Assembly (NCBI RefSeq): GCF_002896965.1
Contig: NZ_LYMM01000050.1
Location: 1-38,645 of the forward strand
Reading direction: 5' to 3'
Length of the DNA stretch: 38,645 nucleotides
Source of the DNA: Novosphingobium guangzhouense
GTDB taxonomy: Bacteria; Pseudomonadota; Alphaproteobacteria; Sphingomonadales; Sphingomonadaceae
Part shown: piece after piece, positions 8,645-16,479 of the stretch
Layout: each line of letters starts with the position of its first letter
How positions within the stretch are numbered: the first letter of the stretch is position 1
The notes under the pieces: model-generated
The model's database searches: none
What the model was told of the DNA's origin: nothing
The model's input: the letters and a program-made list of their open reading frames with translations, nothing else
Made by a program: the position numbers and the translations under genes

Positions 8645-10315
8645 ATGCCAGCCGACCCCGGCGAAGCCGCCTTCATCCGGCGGCGCGACTTTCTGCGTTG
8701 CGCTTCCGTAGGCGCGATCGTCGCCTCGGTTGCGACGCCTGCCATGTTGCAGGGGGCGGCCAGGGCGACTACCTCGAAGCCGGGCGCGGGCGGGCGCAGG
8801 CCCAATGTGATCCTCCTTCTGACCGACCAGCAACCCGCAGGGCTGACCAAGCGTTCCGGCTTTCCCTTCGATACGATGCCGACGATGGACCGCTTGGCGG
8901 GCGAGGGCGTCGATTTCCGCCGCGCTTACTGCACGATGCCTGCCTGCACGCCGAGCCGCACATCCATGCTGACCGGCCGCTGGCCGTCCGCGCATCGCGT
9001 GCGGATGAACTATCAGGCCGATGCGGCCTTTTACGAAAAGGACGTGTACCAGGTCGCGCGTGAGGCGGGCTATCGCACCGGTCTGGCTGGCAAAAACCAC
9101 ACCTACCTCAAAAAGGACCAAGTCGATTTCTGGCGCAACTACAGTCACGAAGTCGGGGACGAGACCGGCGGCGACAAGGCGCAGAACGCGGCTTATGAGA
9201 AATGGCTCAAGGAACTGAGCTTCAACGTCTCGACCAAGCCCACGCCTTTCCCGGTCGACGTACAGTTTCCCTATCGGATCGTGTCCGACGCTATGGACTT
9301 CATCGACCAGTCCGGCACGCAGCCCTTCTTCCTGCAGGTCTCCATCCCTGAGCCGCATAATCCCGAACAGGTGCCGGAGCCTTACTGGGACATGTTCCCG
9401 CCGGCTGCTCTGCCCGAACGCGGCGCCGGGCTTGAGGCGCTTGAGAAGCTCGGCGACCGGGCGCGTTGGCTGCACCGGCTCGAAAACTATGGCTATCGCG
9501 ATACCGAGAAGAACTGGCGGCGTTATGTCTCCAATTATCTCGGGATGCTGCGCCTGATTGATGACCAGGTGAAGCGGCTGGTCGGCCATCTGGAAGCCAA
9601 GGGCGTGTTGCAGGACACCATCATCGTGCGCGTCGCGGATCATGGCGACTATCTCATGAAGTATGGCCTCGGCCGGAAGGGCGTCGGCCTTCCCGAGACA
9701 CTGGTGCACATCCCGATGGTCTGGCACGGGCCGGGCATTCACGATCGCGGCAAGGTGGGCGAGACCTGTTTCGTGTCCATGGCCGACGTGATGCCGACGC
9801 TGTGCGAGGCGATGGGGGCGCCGATCCCGCGCGGTATTCAGGGACGCAGCCTGCTGCCGTTGCTGCGCGGCGAAGCGTATCCCGAAGCCGAGTTTCGCAG
9901 CATTTACGCCGAGGCCGGCCTCGGAGGGCTGTACTATGAACAGAGCGACAATGTCCCTTCTTCGATAGCGGGCAAGCAGGGCGACGGTTTCGACGAACTG
10001 AACATGGTCACCCAGAGCGGCAACCAGAAGATGGTTCGCATGGGCAAGTGGAAGCTCATCTACGACATGATGGGCTATGGCCAGTTGTACGATCTCGACC
10101 GCGATCCCGATGAACTGACCAACCTTTTCAATCGACCTGAAGTGGCGGCCGAGCAGGGGACGCTGCTAGCCGAACTGCTGATGTGGACGATCCGCAACCA
10201 GGACAGCCTGCCCACCGGGCCACAGTTCCGCAAGTACCAGACCAAGTGGCCAACGCAGCACAACTGGTATGCGCCGCATCGTCACGCAGAGCCGGGAATG
10301 CCCTTCGTTCCCTGA
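8645..10315 (+). CDS. Sulfatase with Tat signal peptide
   Basis: A 556-residue periplasmic sulfatase. It begins with a clear twin-arginine signal (I-R-R-R-D-F-L-R, residues 11-18, then a hydrophobic stretch to A-R-A near 41), suggesting export in folded form. The first metal-binding pair is D61-Q62 rather than Asp-Asp, as in choline-sulfatase-like and several other S1 subfamilies. The formylglycine motif is C101-T-P-S-R. The L-A-G-K-N-H-T segment at about 143-149 takes the place of the usual G-K-W-H, and V-A-D-H-G-D-Y supplies the distal metal ligands. The frame is open from 8525, but the ATG at 8645 is chosen because GAGGA lies 8 nt upstream and the Tat signal starts there. It is the first gene of the plus-strand set; a TonB receptor follows after 111 bp. 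Substrate unknown. Confidence 0.93.
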   Translation: MPADPGEAAFIRRRDFLRCASVGAIVASVATPAMLQGAARATTSKPGAGGRRPNVILLLTDQQPAGLTKRSGFPFDTMPTMDRLAGEGVDFRRAYCTMPACTPSRTSMLTGRWPSAHRVRMNYQADAAFYEKDVYQVAREAGYRTGLAGKNHTYLKKDQVDFWRNYSHEVGDETGGDKAQNAAYEKWLKELSFNVSTKPTPFPVDVQFPYRIVSDAMDFIDQSGTQPFFLQVSIPEPHNPEQVPEPYWDMFPPAALPERGAGLEALEKLGDRARWLHRLENYGYRDTEKNWRRYVSNYLGMLRLIDDQVKRLVGHLEAKGVLQDTIIVRVADHGDYLMKYGLGRKGVGLPETLVHIPMVWHGPGIHDRGKVGETCFVSMADVMPTLCEAMGAPIPRGIQGRSLLPLLRGEAYPEAEFRSIYAEAGLGGLYYEQSDNVPSSIAGKQGDGFDELNMVTQSGNQKMVRMGKWKLIYDMMGYGQLYDLDRDPDELTNLFNRPEVAAEQGTLLAELLMWTIRNQDSLPTGPQFRKYQTKWPTQHNWYAPHRHAEPGMPFVP

Positions 10316-10426
10316 GCCGCACTACCTTTGAAGGCGCCCTTTACCGGGCAGGCGTGGGGGCACGCCGCAGACCGCTCCGGCGGGACAATAAGCACTCAAG
10401 TCGTTAAACAGGGGAGAATTTCCAAC

Positions 10427-13144
10427 GTGACCGCTCGTAAAGTTCGTTTGTTCCTGACTGCCGCCGGCCCGGCTCTTGCGCTGGTGACGCTGGCCGATAC
10501 ATCCTCGGCGCAGGAGGCGGCAGTGCCGCAGGGTGTGGGCGCCGAGGCTCCGGCAGAAGGGGAGATTGTCGTCTCGACCTTCCGGGCCAGCCTTGAAACG
10601 GCGCAGGCGGTCAAGGAGGACTCGGACCAGATCGTCGATTCGGTGGTGGCCGAGGATATCGGCAAGCTGCCCGACGTGACCGCCGCGGAATCGCTGGCGC
10701 GTGTTCCCGGCGTGCAGGTCGACTGGGCGCAGGGCGGCGCTTCGGGCGTGCGCGTACGCGGCCTGCCGGACCTGACCACGACCTACAACGGGCGAGAGAT
10801 CTTCACTGCCGAAGGGCGCTCGGTCGCGTTGCAGGACTTTCCGGCCAGCACGATCGCGCGGATCGACGTCTTCAAGTCCGCCAGCGCCAACCTGATTGAG
10901 CCGGGGATCGCCGGGCTCATCGACGTGCGTTCGCGCAAGCCGCTGGATTTCAAGGGCGACCGCATCGCCGGAGGCATCAGCGGGCTGCACTGGTATCAGT
11001 CGCAGAAGATCGGACTCGACGCCAATCTGCTGGTGTCCAAGCGCTGGAATACCGGGATCGGCGACATCGGGTTCCTGATCGAAGGCTCCTATGCCGACGT
11101 GAACTTCCTCGATTCCGCACGCAACGTCAGCCAGACCATCCTCAACCGCAACGTGCAGGGGCTGGGCGTCATCCGCTACCCCTCGTTCGTCAACATCGAC
11201 TACCCGACGGCCAACCGCTTCCGCCCCTCGGTCGCCTCCGCGCTGCAGTGGCGGCCGAGCGACCGGCTGGAATTCTACGCCGACTTCCTGTTCCAGGGTT
11301 TCCGGGGCAAGGGATCTGGGCGCAACCTGCAGATCAACTCGGGTGACGCGGCGGTGCTGTCGGACATCGAGTTCTTCCCCGGCACCAACCTCGTCAAGAG
11401 CATGACCGCCAGTGCCGGCGGGATCCCCACCGGCGCGCAGAACGTGATCGATGCGAAGACGGACACCTACCAGGGCGGCGGCGGTTTCATCTGGAAGGGC
11501 GACCAGCTGCGCGTCACCGGCGATGTCGCCCTGACGGACTCCACCTATACCCAGTACAGCTTCGGCATGAACTATGCGCTGCGTACGCAGCCGACGCGTC
11601 ACTTCGAGTTCGACGCCGATGCGGGCGATGGCGGCGGCACCGTCACGCTATCGAACTTCGATCTGTTCGACCCGACGAACTACCGCATGTCGGGCCTTAA
11701 CGAGAACGGCGTACGCAATCACGGGCGTGACGTGCAGGCGCGGCTCGATCTCGACTACAAACTCGATGCCGTCGGTATCTCCAACATCCAGGCCGGTGCG
11801 CGCTTCAATACGCGCGACGCGGAATCCTACACCTACACCCGCACCGCCACTGCGCCCGCCGGGTTGTTCTACAACACTCTGCCGCTCGACTACGCTCGAG
11901 TACCACCCGGCTTCCGGGGTGACGATGCGGCAGGCATCCGGACGTTCCTGACGCCCACCCGCGGCAGTATCGTCGAGAACATGGACACCCTGCGCGGGCT
12001 GGTCGGCTGGGCCGCCGGCCGCCCGCAGTTCGGCGATCCCGTCTACTATGGCAACGAGAAGGCCTATGCCGGTTACGTGCAGGCGCGCTACGCCTTCGAT
12101 GTGGCGGGGATGCCGGTCGACGGCCTGTTCGGCCTGCGCGCGATCCGTACGGAGGACACGATCCACGGTTTCAACCGCGCCACCGCGAACGGGGTAACCA
12201 CCGTCACGGCCGTCACGCGTGAGAATGCCTACAACGATTTCCTGCCCAACGTCAGCGCGCGCCTGCGGATCATGCCCAAGCTCCAGATGCGCCTAGCCTA
12301 CACCCACACCCGCAGCCGTCCGGCGTTTGGCCAGCTGAATCCTTCACTCACTATCGGTGCGCCATCGACGGTCTGCAACACGGAGCCGACTTCGCCGGAC
12401 TGCGTGCGCACGGCAAGCGGCGGCAATCCGGATCTCAAGCCGATCGACTCGAAGAACTACGATGCCTCGCTCGAATGGTATTTCAACCGCAGCGGTTCGC
12501 TCACCGTCGGCGCGTTCCAGCGCGACGTGGAAGGGTTCATCTCGAACTTCACCGTCGATGTCGAGGATTCCGAGTTCGGCCGTCTGCGCATCACCCAGCC
12601 GTTCAACGGCGGGAAGGGCCGGTTGCGCGGCGTCGAGGCCGGGTTCCGCACGTTCCTTCGCGCGCCCTTCCTGCCCGAATGGACGCAGGGCTTCGGCGTC
12701 CTGGCGAACTACACGTACATCGACCATGCATCGCAACTGCCCGAGGATCTCGCCGCGACGCTGCCCGGTATGCAGAAGATCGCAGGCGTTTCCAGTCATC
12801 TCGCCAACCTTGCGGCCTTCTATGAGAAGCCGGAGTTCTCGCTGCGCGTTTCGTACAACTACCGGTCAAGCTACGTCGTCAGCTATGGCCGTGTGAACGA
12901 TCCGGCGCTCGGCGCGGGCGTGCTGGGGCCGACGCTGCCGGTGGTCGAGGACGGGCGCGGCATCCTCGACTTCTCGGGCACGGTGAATCCGACCGAGAGC
13001 ATCACGCTGTCATTCACCGCCTCGAACATCCTGGGTGCTGCGGCGACCAACCAGCGCCAGTTCAACGCCGAGGGACAGGCTTATCCGTGGCAGACCCGCT
13101 TCCTTGAGCGCGTCTATCGCCTGGGCCTGCGTTTCCGCTTCTGA
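10427..13144 (+). CDS. TonB-dependent receptor (TonB-Xanth-Caul type)
   Basis: Outer-membrane receptor of 905 residues. A signal peptide (T-A-R-K-V-R-L-F-L-T then a hydrophobic stretch) ends near S-S-A-Q-E at about 26. A TonB-box-like E-G-E-I-V-V-S follows, then the plug (EDIGKLPDVTAAESLARVPG and the V-R-V-R-G-L-P-D-L region), then a barrel that ends in R-L-G-L-R-F-R-F, with the terminal Phe expected for BAM recognition. The start is a GTG at 10427 with GGGGAG 10 nt upstream; an upstream in-frame ATG at 10328 would place 33 unlikely residues before the signal peptide. It sits between two sulfatase genes. It belongs to the same broad family as the two other receptors in the window but differs from them throughout, so it is not a recent duplicate and may take a different oligosaccharide. 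Confidence 0.94.
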   Translation: MTARKVRLFLTAAGPALALVTLADTSSAQEAAVPQGVGAEAPAEGEIVVSTFRASLETAQAVKEDSDQIVDSVVAEDIGKLPDVTAAESLARVPGVQVDWAQGGASGVRVRGLPDLTTTYNGREIFTAEGRSVALQDFPASTIARIDVFKSASANLIEPGIAGLIDVRSRKPLDFKGDRIAGGISGLHWYQSQKIGLDANLLVSKRWNTGIGDIGFLIEGSYADVNFLDSARNVSQTILNRNVQGLGVIRYPSFVNIDYPTANRFRPSVASALQWRPSDRLEFYADFLFQGFRGKGSGRNLQINSGDAAVLSDIEFFPGTNLVKSMTASAGGIPTGAQNVIDAKTDTYQGGGGFIWKGDQLRVTGDVALTDSTYTQYSFGMNYALRTQPTRHFEFDADAGDGGGTVTLSNFDLFDPTNYRMSGLNENGVRNHGRDVQARLDLDYKLDAVGISNIQAGARFNTRDAESYTYTRTATAPAGLFYNTLPLDYARVPPGFRGDDAAGIRTFLTPTRGSIVENMDTLRGLVGWAAGRPQFGDPVYYGNEKAYAGYVQARYAFDVAGMPVDGLFGLRAIRTEDTIHGFNRATANGVTTVTAVTRENAYNDFLPNVSARLRIMPKLQMRLAYTHTRSRPAFGQLNPSLTIGAPSTVCNTEPTSPDCVRTASGGNPDLKPIDSKNYDASLEWYFNRSGSLTVGAFQRDVEGFISNFTVDVEDSEFGRLRITQPFNGGKGRLRGVEAGFRTFLRAPFLPEWTQGFGVLANYTYIDHASQLPEDLAATLPGMQKIAGVSSHLANLAAFYEKPEFSLRVSYNYRSSYVVSYGRVNDPALGAGVLGPTLPVVEDGRGILDFSGTVNPTESITLSFTASNILGAAATNQRQFNAEGQAYPWQTRFLERVYRLGLRFRF

Positions 13145-13192
13145 GCATCGGCGGGAGGCGGCCCGCACCTGAACGGAGATGGAGAACAGCGC

Positions 13193-14896
13193 ATGAAGAC
13201 GACGAAACGCGTGGCCCGCTTTCTGCAAAGCCTGGGCGGTGCAGCCACCGGGCTTGCCGCCTGCGTCCTGCCGGCGCAGGCGGCGGACAAGCCGCAGCCG
13301 ACGCGGCCCAACGTCGTCGTGATCCTGCTCGACGACGTTGGGTTCTCCGACATCTCCAGCTTCGGCAGTGAAGTGCCTACGCCGAACATTGATGCGCTGG
13401 CGAAGGGCGGGCTGTCGTTGACCCAGTTCTACAACACCGCCCGATGCAGCCCGTCGCGGGCCTCGCTGTTGACCGGGACATACCCCCACCAGGCCGGGCT
13501 CGGCCATCTGGAGGGCGTCGACATCCCCGGATCGAAGGGCCTGCGCAGCAAGCTGCTGGACCGCGTGGTCACGCTGGCAGAAGTGGCGAAGTCGACGGGC
13601 TACTACACCGCAATGGCGGGCAAGTGGCACGTCGGCATAGGCCATGGCGTCGGCCCGTGGCAGCGCGGGTTCGACCGGTCGCTGACTTCCGCCTTCGGCT
13701 CGCTCTACTATCCCGGTCAGGCGCAGCCCCCTGCGACGCGCTTCCTGTACATCGACGGAGAAAAAGAGCCGACCCGCTCGCCACGCGTGGGGAAGGGCAG
13801 ATGGTACGCTTCCGACATATTCGTCGAGTGGCAGGCGAAGTTCGTCCATGAGGCGCAGGCGCAGCGCAAGCCGTTCTTCCTCTACATGCCGTTCACCGCC
13901 GCACATTTCCCGCTGATGGCGCCGCCCGAGGACGTGGCGCGCTTCAAAGGTCGGTACATGCGCGGCTGGGAAGCGATCCGGCGCGAAAGGTTCGAGCGGC
14001 AGAAGGCGCAGGGCATCATCGCCGCCGACGCCGAACTGCCGCCGCCGTTGCCCAACACGTACGACTGGGACGAGTTGTCCGCCGCCGACAAGGACCGCTT
14101 CGACACGATGATGGCGGTCTATGCCGCCGTCATCAGCCATGTGGACCGCTCGATCGGCACGCTGGTCCGGAACATCGAGCAGGCGGGAGAACTCGACAAC
14201 ACGCTGATCCTGTTCATGTGCGACAACGGCGGCAATGCGGAGAGCGGCCCCGATGGCAGGCTGGCGGGCAAGGGCGCTCCGGGCAGCGCGCAGTCGAACG
14301 TCTGGGCCGGGATGAACTGGGCGACGCTCCAGAACACGCCCTTCCGGTACTTCAAGCATTTTACCGAGGAAGGCGGCATCGCGACGCCGTTCATCGCCTA
14401 TTGGCCGCGCGGCATCGCACCTGCGTTGAGGGGGACCAAGGTCCGCGATCCGGGGCACCTGATCGACGTGATGCCGACGGTGGTGGACGTCACCGGTGCA
14501 GCGTATCCCGCGACGTTCGGCGGTCACGAGATCATCCCGATGCAGGGGCGTTCGATGGCCCCGGCGTTCTCGGGCAAGTCGCTGAGCCGGGACAGGCCGC
14601 TGTTCTGGGAGCACGAGGGCAACCGGGCGGTCCGGGACGGGCGCTGGAAGCTGGTCGCGCGGTTCCGGCAGCCGTGGCAGCTTTTCGACATGAACGCCGA
14701 CCGCGCGGAACTGCATGACCTTGCCGCCGGAGGGCCGGACCGCGTCGTCCGCATGGCGCGCCAGTGGGATGAGTGGGCCGCCGCAAGCGACGTTGATCCG
14801 TGGGAGGAGGCTTACGACAACCATCTCAAGGGCCGCGCACGCATGAACTGGGGTGGAGCCGACACGATCCAGCGGCCCGAGGCAGTGGTGAAATAG
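13193..14896 (+). CDS. Arylsulfatase, S1_4-like
   Basis: A 567-residue sulfatase resembling Pseudomonas-type AtsA arylsulfatases (subfamily S1_4). A Sec signal peptide ends around P-A-Q-A-A-D at 30. The metal pair is D47-D48 in L-L-D-D-V-G-F-S-D. The formylglycine motif is C85-S-P-S-R, followed by the M-A-G-K-W-H-V-G strand and the F-M-C-D-N-G-G metal-binding loop. The L-L-T-G-T-Y-P-H-Q-A-G-L-G segment is typical of the AtsA group. The insertion between the two halves, length and C-terminal subdomain fit a full-length enzyme. The ATG at 13193 has GGAG 8 nt upstream. It begins 48 bp after the TonB receptor stop and is followed after 42 bp by another sulfatase, so the three genes are probably one transcript. 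Sulfate position and sugar are unknown. Confidence 0.93.
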   Translation: MKTTKRVARFLQSLGGAATGLAACVLPAQAADKPQPTRPNVVVILLDDVGFSDISSFGSEVPTPNIDALAKGGLSLTQFYNTARCSPSRASLLTGTYPHQAGLGHLEGVDIPGSKGLRSKLLDRVVTLAEVAKSTGYYTAMAGKWHVGIGHGVGPWQRGFDRSLTSAFGSLYYPGQAQPPATRFLYIDGEKEPTRSPRVGKGRWYASDIFVEWQAKFVHEAQAQRKPFFLYMPFTAAHFPLMAPPEDVARFKGRYMRGWEAIRRERFERQKAQGIIAADAELPPPLPNTYDWDELSAADKDRFDTMMAVYAAVISHVDRSIGTLVRNIEQAGELDNTLILFMCDNGGNAESGPDGRLAGKGAPGSAQSNVWAGMNWATLQNTPFRYFKHFTEEGGIATPFIAYWPRGIAPALRGTKVRDPGHLIDVMPTVVDVTGAAYPATFGGHEIIPMQGRSMAPAFSGKSLSRDRPLFWEHEGNRAVRDGRWKLVARFRQPWQLFDMNADRAELHDLAAGGPDRVVRMARQWDEWAAASDVDPWEEAYDNHLKGRARMNWGGADTIQRPEAVVK

Positions 14897-14938
14897 AACG
14901 CGACACGGACGTTACCAGCAAAAATGGGGAGATATCGG

Positions 14939-16363
14939 ATGCCAGGGTTCAGAAAGCGTCACCTTCTTCGGTCGTCGACCATGCTTGCCCTTGCGCTGTC
15001 GCTGGCAGGACCAGCGATCGCGCAAGAGGCCACCGCCGATCCGGCCGCAAGGCCCAATCTGGTGATCTTCCTGGCGGACGATCTCAGCTATGCCGATGTT
15101 CCGATCGGTGGCGACGCGAATGCGCGGACCCCGGCGTTGCAAAGACTGGCGTCTGAAGGCGTATCGTTCGACCGGGCCTTCGTCGCTTCGCCCGCCTGCG
15201 CGCCGAGCCGCGCCGCGCTGCTGACCGGGCTGATGCCCGCCCGCAACGGCGCCGAGGGCAATCACGACCGCACGAACGCCGCGATCCGCAAGCTGCCATC
15301 GTACCTGCAGGAGCAGGGATACGAGGTCGTCGCCTTCGGCAAGGTTGCGCATTACCAGCATACCGGCACTTACGGGTTCGACTATTACGCCAACGACACG
15401 TTCCACGATCACAAGGGTATCCCTGCCGCCGCAGAATGGCTCAAGGCGCGCAAGGACAAGCGGCCGCTGGCCCTTTTTGTCGGTACCAACTGGCCGCATG
15501 TTCCCTGGCCGCGCACGACCGAGGGCTATGACCCCGCTGCCATGAAGCTGCCGCCCAAGACTATCGACACGCCGATCACCCGCGATGCCCGCGCGCGCTT
15601 CTATGCCGCGGTCTCGCGCATGGACCAGGACCTTGCCGCGACCATGGATGCGGTCGATGCAGTGCTCGGTAAGGATACTTTCGTGCTCTATTCGACGGAC
15701 CATGGCACCCAGTGGCCGTTCGGCAAGTGGAACCTCTACGATACTGGCACGCGGGTGCCGATGATCGTGCGCTGGGGCGGACACGTAAAGCCGGGCACGC
15801 GGACCGATGCGATGGTGAGCTGGGTGGATATCCTACCCACGCTCGTGCAAGTGGCCGGCGGCAAGGCGCCCGCGGGCATCGACGGCATTTCCTTCGCCGG
15901 GGCGCTTGGCATGGGGCAAGGGCCGGTGGGTCGCAAGGAGATCTTCACAACGCATAACAACGACGTCAGGGTCAACGTCTATCCCATGCGCAGCATCCGT
16001 ACCGACCGCTGGAAATACATCGAGAACCTGCACCCCGACTGGACGTACACCACCCATATCGACCTCAAGGTGCAGCGCACCGATTCTGGCGCCTATTTCC
16101 CGTCCTGGCGTGAGGCCGCCGACAAGGATCCCGCAGCAAAGGCCGTGGTCGACAGCTATTACAGGCGTCCGGCGGAGGAACTGTACGATCTTCATGCAGA
16201 CCCGGATGAGAAGCTGAACCTGGCGACCGACCCCCGTTACGCGAAGCAATTGTCGGCATTGCGCAACCGCCTGGCGGCGTGGCGCAGAGCGCAGCACGAC
16301 GAAGGCGTGGTGCCGGTGCAGCCGCGACTGGAGCGTGGCCCCATGGAGGGCGAGGGCGAGTGA
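14939..16363 (+). CDS. Sulfatase, S1_8-like (sulfamidase/heparan sulfatase-like)
   Basis: A 474-residue secreted sulfatase. The signal peptide ends near A-I-A-Q-E at 29. The metal pair is D47-D48, and the formylglycine motif is C87-A-P-S-R. In the second half, Y-S-T-D-H-G-T-Q-W-P-F-G-K-W-N-L-Y-D-T-G-T supplies distal metal ligands; this pattern recalls the T-S-D-N-G, then N-L-Y-E-P-G segment of sulfamidase (SGSH) relatives, hence the tentative S1_8 label. The central G-K-V-A-H-Y-Q-H replaces the common G-K-W-H. GGGGAG lies 7 nt before the ATG at 14939; an ATG at 14924 overlaps that ribosome site and is rejected. It follows another sulfatase by 42 bp. The downstream 116 bp to the next receptor include an AT-rich control element, so the transcript may end or restart there. 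Confidence 0.9.
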   Translation: MPGFRKRHLLRSSTMLALALSLAGPAIAQEATADPAARPNLVIFLADDLSYADVPIGGDANARTPALQRLASEGVSFDRAFVASPACAPSRAALLTGLMPARNGAEGNHDRTNAAIRKLPSYLQEQGYEVVAFGKVAHYQHTGTYGFDYYANDTFHDHKGIPAAAEWLKARKDKRPLALFVGTNWPHVPWPRTTEGYDPAAMKLPPKTIDTPITRDARARFYAAVSRMDQDLAATMDAVDAVLGKDTFVLYSTDHGTQWPFGKWNLYDTGTRVPMIVRWGGHVKPGTRTDAMVSWVDILPTLVQVAGGKAPAGIDGISFAGALGMGQGPVGRKEIFTTHNNDVRVNVYPMRSIRTDRWKYIENLHPDWTYTTHIDLKVQRTDSGAYFPSWREAADKDPAAKAVVDSYYRRPAEELYDLHADPDEKLNLATDPRYAKQLSALRNRLAAWRRAQHDEGVVPVQPRLERGPMEGEGE

Positions 16364-16400
16364 ACTCAGTGGCAGCAGCCAATACGGTTGCCGAGCTGTC

Positions 16401-16420
16401 ACTATTATAATATTTATATT
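16401..16420 (+). promoter_or_regulatory. AT-rich element upstream of third TonB receptor
   Basis: An AT-only block (16404-16424, broken by no G or C) in the 116-bp gap before the receptor start at 16480. It holds TATTTATA at 16411-16418, in the same orientation relative to the gene as the copies before the receptor at 3613 and the sulfatase at 8458. It could be a promoter core or an operator of the locus regulator; no -35/-10 pair could be assigned with confidence. Confidence 0.4.
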
Positions 16421-16479
16421 TTAAGAATCGCTCAAAATTGCGATCGGGCGCGAAAGGCGCCGAACAAGGGGAGAGATTT

